This document shows, in pieces, positions 1 through 7,159 of a DNA stretch of 8,299 nt. Below the pieces are notes generated by a model, which saw nothing but the letters and a program-made list of their open reading frames with translations, searched no databases and was not told the DNA's origin. The stretch lies in contig NZ_JNIV01000147.1 in the NCBI RefSeq assembly GCF_000701405.1, positions 1 through 8,299 of the forward strand, given 5' to 3'. The stretch's first letter is position 1. Every line of letters starts with the position of its first letter. The position numbers and the translations under genes are program-made. Origin of the DNA: Deinococcus marmoris DSM 12784 (GTDB taxonomy: Bacteria > Deinococcota > Deinococci > Deinococcales > Deinococcaceae).

Positions 1-1167
1 ATCGCCAGGCAACATGGACAATAATCGGTCGGCGAAAAATTCGTTATAGGCACGGCGTTTTTCGTCTTCCATGCTGAAGACCAGCGGGCTGACCCGCTGG
101 TTCATCAACTGACTGGCTCTGGCTACAGAAACGCTGTGCAGCGCCATATTCCAGTGGAAGTGCAGCGCCTGAGCCTGACGGGACTGGCAATCATTGAGGC
201 CCGCGAATTGCTTGCCGTCCCGGAACGGAAACTCCATCGCAAAACGAACGCGGTAGAGCCTGACAATGGTGGCCGCGTCCATCGTGGGATCCGTACTGAA
301 CAGCAATTCGAGGGTCGGCCCCGACTTGCCTGGCCACAGCAGGGCCACCACCCGGACCTCTCGCTTCAGTGCCACGGCATACACCACGGTGGTGTATGCC
401 GTGCAGGTGTCCGTCCACGGCAGCACGTCCCAGCGAGAGAAATCGCTCAAACTTACCTTGCCATCGTATTTTTTGGGGCGCCCACGGCGGCCTGTTTTGG
501 GGCCAGGATAGAGATGCTTGAGGGAGGCGTCCCGGCGGAGCTTTCCGACGAAGGGCAGTTGCCCTTCGTCCACTACAGGGTCAACAAACTTTTTCTTGGC
601 GTAGTAGGCATCACTCACTACAGCCAGCACCTGTTCGCGCATGGCATGAGGCAATTGGGTCAAGGTGTTCAGCATGTCCTGGGCGTAGACATCCGTGCGC
701 GTCTGCTTGCCAGGCAAGTTCGCAGGCGTCTGGCTGATGGACAGCGGGAATGGCTGCTGGGTTTCCAGATCGACCCACGTCACACAAGAGCCTTCCAATC
801 CAGAGAGTGAACGCTGTTGACAGCCGCTCCAGAACTGAGCTATGCCAGGGGTACAGTGGCCATTTTTGTTGATGAAGACAGCGTCAATCCCAAGAATGGA
901 TGTTGAACCCAGGCACTCCTGATCTTGCAGCTGCAAGATCAGACGGGTATTCAACTCTACCCATGGCAGGGGTTTCTGGAACCAGGCACGATGGGTTCGC
1001 TCAGATGGCCCGCCATAGCGGGTCAGATTGGTGAAATTCAGTCGTCCAGGAACGACCAGCCACAGCACCAGAAGCACCTGAAGATAGGCAGCCTGGGTGG
1101 CACGCACTCTGGTTCCAGAAAGCAGAGTCGCTAGAATCTGGATGGGGGTCGTCCGTTGTGTTGCCAC
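1..1167 (-). CDS. IS4-family DDE transposase, C-terminus beyond the window edge
   Basis: This frame is open for 389 codons and leaves the window without a stop. It encodes a cut-and-paste type DDE transposase. Visible catalytic elements are D95 in GIDAVF, D186 in VVSDAYY, and the IS4 signature Y305-x2-R308-x3-E312-x6-K319 in YRVRFAMEFPFRDGK, followed by the conserved-looking LNDCQSR and LHFHWN. The frame is closed by a TGA at 1171-1173, and the first plausible initiator is GTG at 1167; no in-frame ATG occurs before about codon 165, so a non-ATG start is required. No Shine-Dalgarno is obvious, and the GTG lies in the loop of an inverted repeat. Residues 42-75 align with the start of the transposase at 8101 (RYGG..ERTHRAWFQKPLPW against RYSG..ERTFRRWFQKALPW). 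No internal stop or frameshift is seen, so it may be functional. Several long palindromes lie inside the reading frame. Confidence 0.9.
   Translation of the reverse strand, partial: MATQRTTPIQILATLLSGTRVRATQAAYLQVLLVLWLVVPGRLNFTNLTRYGGPSERTHRAWFQKPLPWVELNTRLILQLQDQECLGSTSILGIDAVFINKNGHCTPGIAQFWSGCQQRSLSGLEGSCVTWVDLETQQPFPLSISQTPANLPGKQTRTDVYAQDMLNTLTQLPHAMREQVLAVVSDAYYAKKKFVDPVVDEGQLPFVGKLRRDASLKHLYPGPKTGRRGRPKKYDGKVSLSDFSRWDVLPWTDTCTAYTTVVYAVALKREVRVVALLWPGKSGPTLELLFSTDPTMDAATIVRLYRVRFAMEFPFRDGKQFAGLNDCQSRQAQALHFHWNMALHSVSVARASQLMNQRVSPLVFSMEDEKRRAYNEFFADRLLSMLPGD
80..101. repeat. Short inverted repeat inside transposase ORF
   Basis: Arms ACCAGCGGG and CCCGCTGGT (9 bp) are separated by the tetranucleotide CTGA. 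The repeat is in the distal part of the transposase frame and not in a termination context. It is one of several hairpin-forming sequences in this gene. Confidence 0.7.
373..403. repeat. 31-bp palindrome with a single central base, inside transposase ORF
   Basis: CACGGCATACACCAC (373-387) and GTGGTGTATGCCGTG (389-403) are exact reverse complements around one central G. All 15 pairs match. It codes for residues about 255-265 (around TAYTTVVYAV) of the transposase on the minus strand. A 15-bp exact arm with essentially no loop is far beyond chance in a gene this size. Confidence 0.95.
547..570. repeat. 24-bp inverted repeat with a 2-base centre, inside transposase ORF
   Basis: GACGAAGGGCA (547-557) and TGCCCTTCGTC (560-570) are exact 11-bp complements separated by GT. 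The stretch encodes roughly DEGQLPFV around residues 200-207, between the second and third catalytic residues of the transposase. Confidence 0.95.
706..718. repeat. 13-bp inverted repeat inside transposase ORF
   Basis: CTTGCC and GGCAAG flank a single A. On its own this could be chance. It is listed because it adds to the larger palindromes in the same gene. Confidence 0.6.
919..942. repeat. 24-bp perfect palindrome, inside transposase ORF
   Basis: CTGATCTTGCAG (919-930) is followed directly by its exact complement CTGCAAGATCAG (931-942), with no central spacer. It codes for residues about 76-83 (LILQLQDQ), just before the first catalytic aspartate block. Confidence 0.95.
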
Positions 1168-1188
1168 ACATCAACATGGACGATCCCC
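1145..1188 (-). promoter_or_regulatory. Inverted repeat enclosing the GTG start of the left transposase
   Basis: On the minus strand GGGG-AT-CGTCC (1188-1178) can pair with GGACG-A-CCCC (1154-1145), leaving a small internal loop. The GTG initiator (1167-1165) lies in the enclosed loop. IS10 and IS50, of the same broad family, are known to use such structures to block transposase translation from read-through transcripts. The assignment here is by analogy and by position. The right-hand IS has an equivalent structure. Confidence 0.5.
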
Positions 1189-1275
1189 ACCCCATTCGTC
1201 AAAAACCTTCCGGACTACTGTTTCAGATACATCAGCAAAATGTGCGTGACGTTCAGCGCAAAAGGAGAGGGGAAA

Positions 1276-1307
1276 GACTGGTCTAGGGGTACGGTGGCCC
1301 CTCAGTC
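1276..1307 (-). terminator. Weak hairpin at the end of the DUF503 gene
   Basis: On the minus strand AGGGG (1302-1298) pairs with CCCCT (1289-1285), and an outer GACTG/CAGTC pair (1307-1303 with 1280-1276) is separated from it by an asymmetric loop. It overlaps the stop codon and is followed only by TTTCCCC, so it is a poor intrinsic terminator. It is the best candidate for the end of the rbsK operon. Confidence 0.35.
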
Positions 1308-1634
1308 CTCCAGTTCGTCCTCTTCTGAATCGCCCTCGCCTATCATGGTGATCTCGGTTTCTTCCTCGGTGACTCGGTACGGCCCCTCGCTGGCAATATA
1401 GTCGGCGGCCATCTTCAGCGTTTCCTTGACCCACCCGTAATCGTTGCTGATGGTGGCGACGCCGATCACTTCCCAGTCATGGGCATCCAGGCCGTCCAGG
1501 CGGGCCACGGTCAGGGGGAAACGCACCTTGAGACGTTCCACCACCGGGCGCACCAGGGCGCGTTTTTCCTTGAGGTTGCTGACCCAGGGCATTTCCAGGC
1601 GAACGGTCAGGACACCCACATAACCCAGCGCCAC
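1302..1634 (-). CDS. DUF503 (YlxP-like) family protein
   Basis: The product is about 110 residues, near the family's usual 95-110. It shows the DUF503 pattern: an N-terminal strand [14 protein letters not shown], the hallmark [19 protein letters not shown] (residues 21-39), and a second strand [10 protein letters not shown] (56-65). In Gram-positives the family (YlxP) lies in translation-factor operons near rbfA; its biochemical role is not established. The C-terminal 20 or so residues are strongly acidic (ending [10 protein letters not shown]) and look like a tail beyond the core fold. I chose GTG 1634, two bases after the stop of the upstream HMA-like gene, which implies coupled translation. 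GTG 1619 is an alternative and would start directly at VGVLTVRL. The frame stays open far upstream, but that extension overlaps the neighbour and lacks family similarity. Confidence 0.85.
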   Translation of the reverse strand: MALGYVGVLTVRLEMPWVSNLKEKRALVRPVVERLKVRFPLTVARLDGLDAHDWEVIGVATISNDYGWVKETLKMAADYIASEGPYRVTEEETEITMIGEGDSEEDELED

Positions 1635-1636
1635 CG

Positions 1637-1861
1637 CTACAGCATTCCGGCCAGGAAACCCTGACCCCGCACCGCCCGCACCAGATCCATGATGGTCAGT
1701 TGCGAGGGATCGTAATGCACCTCGATCTGGCCGTCGTCGGGGGCGGCCTTCGAGACGCCAGGCAGGGCGGACAGGGCGGCGGCAACGGTCTGCCCGGCCT
1801 CGCGGGACATGCCGCGCACACCTAACAGGACACGGGTAGCGGGAGTGGTCATATCTGCCAT
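1637..1861 (-). CDS. Small HMA-fold (heavy-metal-associated-like) protein lacking the CxxC motif
   Basis: This 74-residue protein has the layout of a stand-alone HMA domain: strand VLLGVRGMS, helix [15 protein letters not shown], strands [10 protein letters not shown], then [12 protein letters not shown]. In copper chaperones the segment is GM(T/S)CxxC. Here it reads GMSREAG, with R20 and G23 where the two cysteines should be, and the protein has no cysteine at all. Metal transfer of the CopZ kind is therefore unlikely; the fold may serve protein binding or another ligand (inference). Its ATG shares one base with the stop of the DUF1999 gene (TAATG), and the DUF503 gene starts two bases after its own stop, so it sits inside a coupled operon. 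ATG 1852 (MTTP...) is an alternative start. Confidence 0.75.
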   Translation of the reverse strand: MADMTTPATRVLLGVRGMSREAGQTVAAALSALPGVSKAAPDDGQIEVHYDPSQLTIMDLVRAVRGQGFLAGML

Positions 1862-2403
1862 TATGCCCCGCTGTCCTTGCCTGCAATACCGGAAACCTCA
1901 CCACCCCCAGCGGGGTGTGGGGCGAGATTCAGGCGCACGCCCGGCGAGGTTTCCAGACGGCTGCCCAGGTGCCGCACCGCGTAAGCGCCCACCGTGACAG
2001 CTTCCTCGGCCCTCGCAGTGTCCTCCAGACCGGGGGTAAGTGGGAAGTGAACCTCATAGACGGCGGTGTCATAGGCACTCTTGATGGTGGCGTGAAGCAG
2101 GCCCTGCGCTGTTTCGGCAGGCGCATCCGGCGACAGGTTCAGCGTCCGCACCAGTACGATGGGTTTGTCGCCCTGCCACACCGACTGCGCGAAGATAAAA
2201 CCGGCCAGTTGCCCGGCCTCCTCGGCCACAAAGGAATGCTCACTGCGCTCGTAGAACTTCAGGGCGGGAAGGCTGGTGCTGATGCGGCCCTCGCGCTCCC
2301 GTTCGGGCAGGGCGTCGAAGGCAGGGTCCAGATGCCGCTGCACGGTCAGATCCAGCGCCTGAAGCGCGCCACTATCCTGTTCGGTAAAAATCCGGTAACG
2401 CAT
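1861..2403 (-). CDS. DUF1999 family protein (GNAT acyltransferase fold)
   Basis: The 180-residue product matches what I recall of Thermus thermophilus TTHA1254, the structurally solved member of DUF1999 with a GNAT (N-acetyltransferase) fold. Shared features are [10 protein letters not shown] at the N-terminus, the block [20 protein letters not shown] (45-64), [12 protein letters not shown] (68-79) and [19 protein letters not shown] (102-120). Acceptor substrate and activity are unknown. The C-terminal 30 residues are Gly/Pro-rich and probably disordered. I chose ATG 2403 because similarity starts there and because TAGACT (2416-2411) lies seven bases upstream, the spacing of a leaderless -10 box. 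A TTG at 2424 that overlaps the rbsK stop would add seven residues and is less likely. The gene follows rbsK by 17 bases, so read-through from rbsK is also expected. Confidence 0.85.
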   Translation of the reverse strand: MRYRIFTEQDSGALQALDLTVQRHLDPAFDALPEREREGRISTSLPALKFYERSEHSFVAEEAGQLAGFIFAQSVWQGDKPIVLVRTLNLSPDAPAETAQGLLHATIKSAYDTAVYEVHFPLTPGLEDTARAEEAVTVGAYAVRHLGSRLETSPGVRLNLAPHPAGGGEVSGIAGKDSGA

Positions 2404-2410
2404 GGGAAGA

Positions 2411-2416
2411 AGTCTA
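2411..2416 (-). promoter_or_regulatory. Candidate internal -10 box for a leaderless DUF1999 transcript
   Basis: TAGACT on the minus strand ends seven bases before ATG 2403, with no Shine-Dalgarno in between. TANNNT at this spacing is the leaderless signature in Deinococcus. It would give the last three genes a promoter independent of rbsK. No -35 is evident. Confidence 0.35.
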
Positions 2417-2420
2417 AAGG

Positions 2421-3320
2421 TCAAAGGGGCTGAGGGCAGTGGGCATTCTCCCGCTCCACCTCGGCCCAGGTGGGCATAGCGTCCTGCGCGCCGGGGCGGG
2501 TGCAGGCCAGCGCAGCGGCGATCCCGGCCCAGTGCAACGCCATTTTTAGATCGTCGCCCTGAGAGAGCCGCGCGGTCAACACGCCGCAGAAGGTATCCCC
2601 CGCCCCGGTGGTGTCCACGGCGTTGACCGGATGCGCGGGCAGGCGGTACGTCTCCCCCGCCGTCACGGTCAGGCTGCCCTCGCCGCCCAGGGTGACGGTG
2701 ACTGCTTTCGGCCCACGCTCCAGCAATGAGCGGGCGCTGGCCTCCACTTCCCCGTCTCCGGCCAGCGCGGCAAGTTCGTGTTCGTTGACCAGTAGATGAT
2801 GAGTGAGGCGCAGCAGTTCAGGAGAGGTTTCGCGGGTGGGCGCGGCGTTGAGCAACACCATCAGACCCGCAGCCGAGGCGCGTCTGGCCGCCTCCAGCGT
2901 GATCCTGGGCGGTAGTTCCTGCTGCATCAGCAGATGGGTCAAAGCGCTGAAGTCGGCGGGCAGATGTTGGGGCGTCAACCGTGCATTCGCGCCGCTCGCT
3001 ACCGTAATGGCATTCTCTCCCGCGTCTGAGACGGTGATCAGGGCCAGTCCGGTGGGGGCGTCCAGGGTCCGCAGGCCGGACAGGTCCACGCCCGCCCGTT
3101 TCAGACCCGAGAGGGCCACGTCCTGAAAAGCGTCCCTTCCAACCGCGCCCACCATCGAGACATCTGCGCCCGCCAGCGCCGCCGCCACTGCACCGTTCGC
3201 CCCCTTCCCACCCGGCGAGGTCCGCGTATCACCGCCCAGCACCGTTTCGCCGGGGCCAGGAATTCGCGAGGCCCGCACGGTCAGATCGGCGTTGATGCTG
3301 CCCACCACCAGCACACTCAT
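2421..3320 (-). CDS. rbsK: Ribokinase (PfkB family)
   Basis: Ribokinase phosphorylates D-ribose at O5 with ATP, feeding ribose-5-phosphate to the pentose phosphate and nucleotide pathways in the cytoplasm. The 299 residues fit the family (about 300-310). Visible motifs are the sugar-contacting GSINADLT (7-14), PfkB signature 1 around PGGKGANGAVAAALAG (36-51), the NEHE element (179-182) and signature 2 NAVDTTGAGDTFCGVL (233-248) with catalytic D242. Position 43 is Gly where ribokinases usually have Gln (GGKGANQA), a small deviation. The end, ACTRPGAQDAMP, is typical of RbsK. ATG 3320 has a GGAG Shine-Dalgarno (3329-3326) five bases upstream. It overlaps by ATGA with a possible 9-codon leader ORF. 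Another PfkB sugar kinase remains possible, but the motif set favours ribose. Confidence 0.9.
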   Translation of the reverse strand: MSVLVVGSINADLTVRASRIPGPGETVLGGDTRTSPGGKGANGAVAAALAGADVSMVGAVGRDAFQDVALSGLKRAGVDLSGLRTLDAPTGLALITVSDAGENAITVASGANARLTPQHLPADFSALTHLLMQQELPPRITLEAARRASAAGLMVLLNAAPTRETSPELLRLTHHLLVNEHELAALAGDGEVEASARSLLERGPKAVTVTLGGEGSLTVTAGETYRLPAHPVNAVDTTGAGDTFCGVLTARLSQGDDLKMALHWAGIAAALACTRPGAQDAMPTWAEVERENAHCPQPL

Positions 3321-3346
3321 TCAGGCTCCAGATCGGAACGTTTCAT
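3317..3346 (-). CDS. Possible leader mini-ORF (MKRSDLEPE) coupled to rbsK
   Basis: ATG 3346 opens a 9-codon frame whose TGA (3319-3317) overlaps the rbsK ATG as ATGA, and the rbsK Shine-Dalgarno GGAG lies within it. TATGAT lies six bases before this ATG, so a transcript from that box would begin at or near the mini-ORF and be leaderless. Ribosomes finishing the mini-ORF would stop exactly on the rbsK start. The peptide shows no attenuator-like codon runs. Its translation is an inference. Confidence 0.3.
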   Translation of the reverse strand: MKRSDLEPE

Positions 3347-3352
3347 GGGACG

Positions 3353-3358
3353 ATCATA
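3353..3358 (-). promoter_or_regulatory. Candidate -10 box upstream of rbsK
   Basis: TATGAT on the minus strand matches TATAAT at five of six positions and lies between the deaminase stop and rbsK. It is six bases from ATG 3346 and 32 bases from the rbsK ATG. No good -35 is seen 17 bases upstream. It would allow rbsK and the genes after it to be expressed apart from the deaminase gene. Confidence 0.4.
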
Positions 3359-3370
3359 CGGACCAGCCGC

Positions 3371-3916
3371 TCAGACGCCTTCGGTTTCCGCCGGATATTT
3401 CTCCCGCCAGAGCGCCCAGCCCTTATCGGGAAAGGCGCGTTTGGCTTCGGGGGCAAACAGGCTTGCGCCCTCGGTTTCCAGTTCGGGCAGGGGACAGGGC
3501 ACGATGTCGGTTTCCTGCATGGCGGGGTGATCGGACCACGCCAGCAGGCGGCCCGAACCGCCCCAGGGATCGGCGGTGGCCCACACGATCCGGCCCACCT
3601 CCAGCAGCGCGGAGGCCCCGCCGCACATCAGGCAGGGTTCCAGACTGGTGTACAGCGTCAGGTCCTGGGGGTTGTCCAGTTTGCCCGCCTGGAAAAACAC
3701 GTCCATCTCGGCGTGCGCCACGCTGGCGTCGCCCACCCGCTCGGCAGTCTGGGCCTCGCCCACGCGGTTGCGGCCCCGCGCGATCACCTTGCCGCTGCCG
3801 TCCACCAGCACCGCCCCGATGGGTGAACTGCCCTGTGTCAGAGATTCGCGGGCCAGAGCCAGGGCTTCGCGCAGGTGGGCTTCATGTCGGGAGGCATCGG
3901 TGGAGGAAGCGGTCAT
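3371..3916 (-). CDS. Zinc-dependent nucleoside/base deaminase (cytidine/dCMP deaminase superfamily)
   Basis: The enzyme belongs to the zinc deaminases that remove an exocyclic amine from a base or nucleoside. Visible elements are PIGAVLVD (32-39), the zinc-binding and proton-shuttling HAE (H68, E70) and PCLMC with zinc ligands C95 and C98. The distance between RNR and HAE is longer than in TadA, and about 80 residues follow the PCxxC block, including a Trp-rich end (KGWALWREKYP). It is therefore probably not the tRNA adenosine deaminase but a free base or nucleoside deaminase of the guanine/cytosine-deaminase type; the substrate is unknown. The neighbouring ribokinase fits a salvage role. I chose ATG 3916 because similarity begins with RHEAHLREAL soon after it; no Shine-Dalgarno is clear. 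The frame extends up to ATG 4060, but the added residues are Pro-rich and unconvincing. Confidence 0.85.
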   Translation of the reverse strand: MTASSTDASRHEAHLREALALARESLTQGSSPIGAVLVDGSGKVIARGRNRVGEAQTAERVGDASVAHAEMDVFFQAGKLDNPQDLTLYTSLEPCLMCGGASALLEVGRIVWATADPWGGSGRLLAWSDHPAMQETDIVPCPLPELETEGASLFAPEAKRAFPDKGWALWREKYPAETEGV

Positions 3917-4040
3917 GCAATCAGTCTGCCAGTCAGGGGCCGCCGCCATGTCCAGCACAGGATTCATTCCTTCTGCACCCAATCTTGAGTCGGCACACAT
4001 CAAGACGCAATGGTGGGAGCGCGGCGGTGGGGGGGATGGC

Positions 4041-4070
4041 TTGAAGACTGGGCACCCCATCTGTAATAAT
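4041..4070 (+). promoter_or_regulatory. Sigma70-type promoter for the acyl-CoA synthetase gene
   Basis: TTGAAG (4041-4046) and TAATAA (4064-4069) are separated by exactly 17 bases, with a TG just before the -10. This AT-rich island stands out in GC-rich surroundings and lies about 110 bases before ATG 4177, giving a leader of roughly 100 bases. On the opposite strand TCTAAT (4074-4069) overlaps the same island and could serve the divergent deaminase gene. Confidence 0.5.
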
Positions 4071-4176
4071 TAGACCAAGTTCAATTCTTTATCCGCTTCT
4101 GGCTGCTGGCTCCGGCTGCCCCAGCATCTGCCAACCCCCCCCATTCTGCCCTTCGCCCCAGCCCCATAGGAGCGCC

Positions 4177-5904
<1,728 letters not shown>

Positions 5905-5933
5905 ACGGCGAACCGAGTCTGAACGGGATCGAG

Positions 5934-5972
5934 AAAGCCCCCCCGCCCACGTGGATGAGGGGGCTTTTCTTT
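5934..5972 (+). terminator. Intrinsic terminator between convergent fadD-like gene and tsaD
   Basis: AAAGCCCCC (5934-5942) pairs with GGGGGCTTT (5959-5967) around a 16-base loop, followed by TTTTCTTT. It lies 30 bases after the TAA of the acyl-CoA synthetase gene. On the minus strand the same stem is followed by CTTTCTC, so it may also stop tsaD transcripts, less efficiently. Confidence 0.85.
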
Positions 5973-6020
5973 GCCGAGCGTGCTGAGGACTCTGGTTTCC
6001 TCTGCGGATTCTGGTTTTCC

Positions 6021-7025
6021 CTACCCGTTCGCCAGCGGCGCGTAGGCCGTCGCACCCGCCGCCAGCGGGCTGGGCGCACGGCCTGCCCGGAGTGCGGCAG
6101 CCCCCGCCAGAGCGATCATCGCGCCGTTGTCGGTGTTCAGGCCCTTGCCGGGGAAAACGACGTGCAGATGAGTTGACCGGAAGGCTTCGCGTAGAGCTGT
6201 GTTGGCGGCCACACCGCCGGAGACCACCACCGTCTGCCTTCCATACGCCTCGGCGGCGCGGCGGGTGGTCTTGACCAGCACATGCACGGCGGCCCTTTGA
6301 AAACTGGCAGCCAAATCATCGGGCTTCGTCCCGGCCTTGTGCGCCAGCAGGGCGGCAGTTTTAAGCCCGCTGAAGCTGAACTCGAAGGCTTTCTGCCCTT
6401 GCAGGGGCTCCTTGAAAGGGATGGCGTCGGGATTGCCGCGCAACGCCGCCTCGGCAATGGCTGGCCCCCCCGGATAGCCCAGGCCCGCCAGACGGGCAAT
6501 CTTGTCGAACGCTTCCCCCGCCGCGTCGTCGCGGGTCGCGCCCACCAGGATGTATTTCCCCTCCTCCGGCACGTCAAACAGGTGGGTGTGCCCGCCGCTG
6601 ACCACCAGGGCCAGATACGGCGCTTGCAGATCGTCCTCGGAGGCGGCGGCGAAAATATGGCCCTCCAGATGGTGCGCGGCGAAGAACGGCACGTCCAGCG
6701 CCTGCGCCAGCCCCTTGCCGTACATCAGGCCCACCAGCAGCGCCCCCACCAGACCGGGGCCAGAAGTGGCCGCCACCGCACCGATATCGGACACCTGCAA
6801 ACCCGCCTCGGCCAGCGCGCCTTCCATCACGCCGTCGATGCGCTCCACATGTTCGCGGCTGGCGAGTTCGGGCATCACGCCTCCGTACTGCGCGTGGACG
6901 GCCTGAGTCCAGATCCGGTTGGCGCGTACTGTGGTGCTGCCGCCAGCACTCAGCTCCACGATCCCCACGCCGGTATCGTCGCAGGAGGTGTCGATGCCCA
7001 GAATGTATCGCGGTGTGGCCGTCAT
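6021..7025 (-). CDS. tsaD: tRNA N6-adenosine threonylcarbamoyltransferase TsaD
   Basis: TsaD transfers the threonylcarbamoyl group from threonylcarbamoyl-AMP to A37 of ANN-decoding tRNAs, together with TsaB and TsaE, forming t6A in the cytoplasm. The 334 residues match the usual 335-340. Motifs are the ASKHA-type start ILGIDTSCDDTG (8-19), the metal-binding HxEGH with H119 and H123, VVSGGHTHL (141-149), DDAAGEAFDK (166-175), SGGVAAN (269-275) and NTDNGAMIA (297-305) with metal ligand D299. I chose ATG 7025 because MTATPRYILGIDTS fits the family start; a 28-residue upstream extension to 7109 lacks similarity and runs through the promoter. TACACT lies eight bases before this ATG with no Shine-Dalgarno, implying a leaderless mRNA. 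No other t6A gene is in the window, so it stands alone here. Confidence 0.97.
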   Translation of the reverse strand: MTATPRYILGIDTSCDDTGVGIVELSAGGSTTVRANRIWTQAVHAQYGGVMPELASREHVERIDGVMEGALAEAGLQVSDIGAVAATSGPGLVGALLVGLMYGKGLAQALDVPFFAAHHLEGHIFAAASEDDLQAPYLALVVSGGHTHLFDVPEEGKYILVGATRDDAAGEAFDKIARLAGLGYPGGPAIAEAALRGNPDAIPFKEPLQGQKAFEFSFSGLKTAALLAHKAGTKPDDLAASFQRAAVHVLVKTTRRAAEAYGRQTVVVSGGVAANTALREAFRSTHLHVVFPGKGLNTDNGAMIALAGAAALRAGRAPSPLAAGATAYAPLANG

Positions 7026-7033
7026 CGCCGGGG

Positions 7034-7039
7034 AGTGTA
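7034..7039 (-). promoter_or_regulatory. -10 box for leaderless tsaD mRNA
   Basis: TACACT (minus strand, 7039-7034) matches TATAAT at four of six positions and fits TANNNT. Eight bases separate it from ATG 7025, so transcription should begin at or within a few bases of the start codon. No Shine-Dalgarno is present and no clear -35 is seen. Confidence 0.5.
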
Positions 7040-7147
7040 GCAGGGGTGGGGCAGGGCCAGAAGCAGGATTGGGGGCGATCTTCTGACCATGTGACAAATA
7101 CCCGCTCAATCCGTGATCCTGTCAGAGGCGCGTCAGGGACGTCTGTT

Positions 7148-7153
7148 TACCCT
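7148..7153 (+). promoter_or_regulatory. -10 box for leaderless lipoprotein mRNA
   Basis: TACCCT, within TTTACCCT, ends six bases before ATG 7160. The TANNNT pattern and spacing match the leaderless type. The intervening GGTGGC offers only a weak, too-close Shine-Dalgarno. Confidence 0.4.
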
Positions 7154-7159
7154 GGTGGC

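Larger units (their letters stand above)
1..1210 (-). mobile_element. IS4-family insertion sequence, 5' portion (3' end outside window)
   Basis: This element is defined by the YREK-type transposase reading leftward and by a terminus-like sequence just upstream of it. On the minus strand the sequence GGTTTTTGACGAA followed by a G-rich run (about 1208-1185) resembles AGTTTTGACGAAAAG ahead of the second transposase (about 8019-8033). Both lie outside the coding frame at a similar place, which suggests they are the left terminal inverted repeats of two related elements. The exact end base, the other terminus and any target duplication cannot be fixed because the distal end is off the window. Confidence 0.7.

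Noticed and set aside
136..810. 224-codon forward frame opposite the left transposase
   Set aside because: The minus-strand frame shows the complete D, D and YREK signature. The forward frame has no recognisable feature and is a shadow.
1001..1195. Frameshifted 5' part of the left transposase in a neighbouring frame starting near 1195
   Set aside because: The main frame already aligns with the second transposase across the N-terminal region from about residue 41, so no frameshift is needed.
1635..1904. N-terminal extension of the DUF503 frame to GTG 1904
   Set aside because: The extension is Arg-rich, overlaps the HMA-like gene in another frame and lies outside the DUF503 family. The GTG two bases after the HMA stop is a better start.
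3917..4060. 48-residue extension of the deaminase to ATG 4060
   Set aside because: The added sequence is Pro/Ser-rich and unlike deaminase N-termini. The -10-like TCTAAT eight bases upstream is the only argument for it, so it is kept only as a remote alternative.
5992..6020. Direct repeat of TCTGGTTTCC-like sequence after the terminator
   Set aside because: Only two imperfect copies of about 10 bases occur, with no neighbouring context that suggests function.
7013..7159. Upstream extension of the lipoprotein frame
   Set aside because: It would bury the signal peptide and run through the divergent tsaD promoter. The lipobox fixes the start at 7160.
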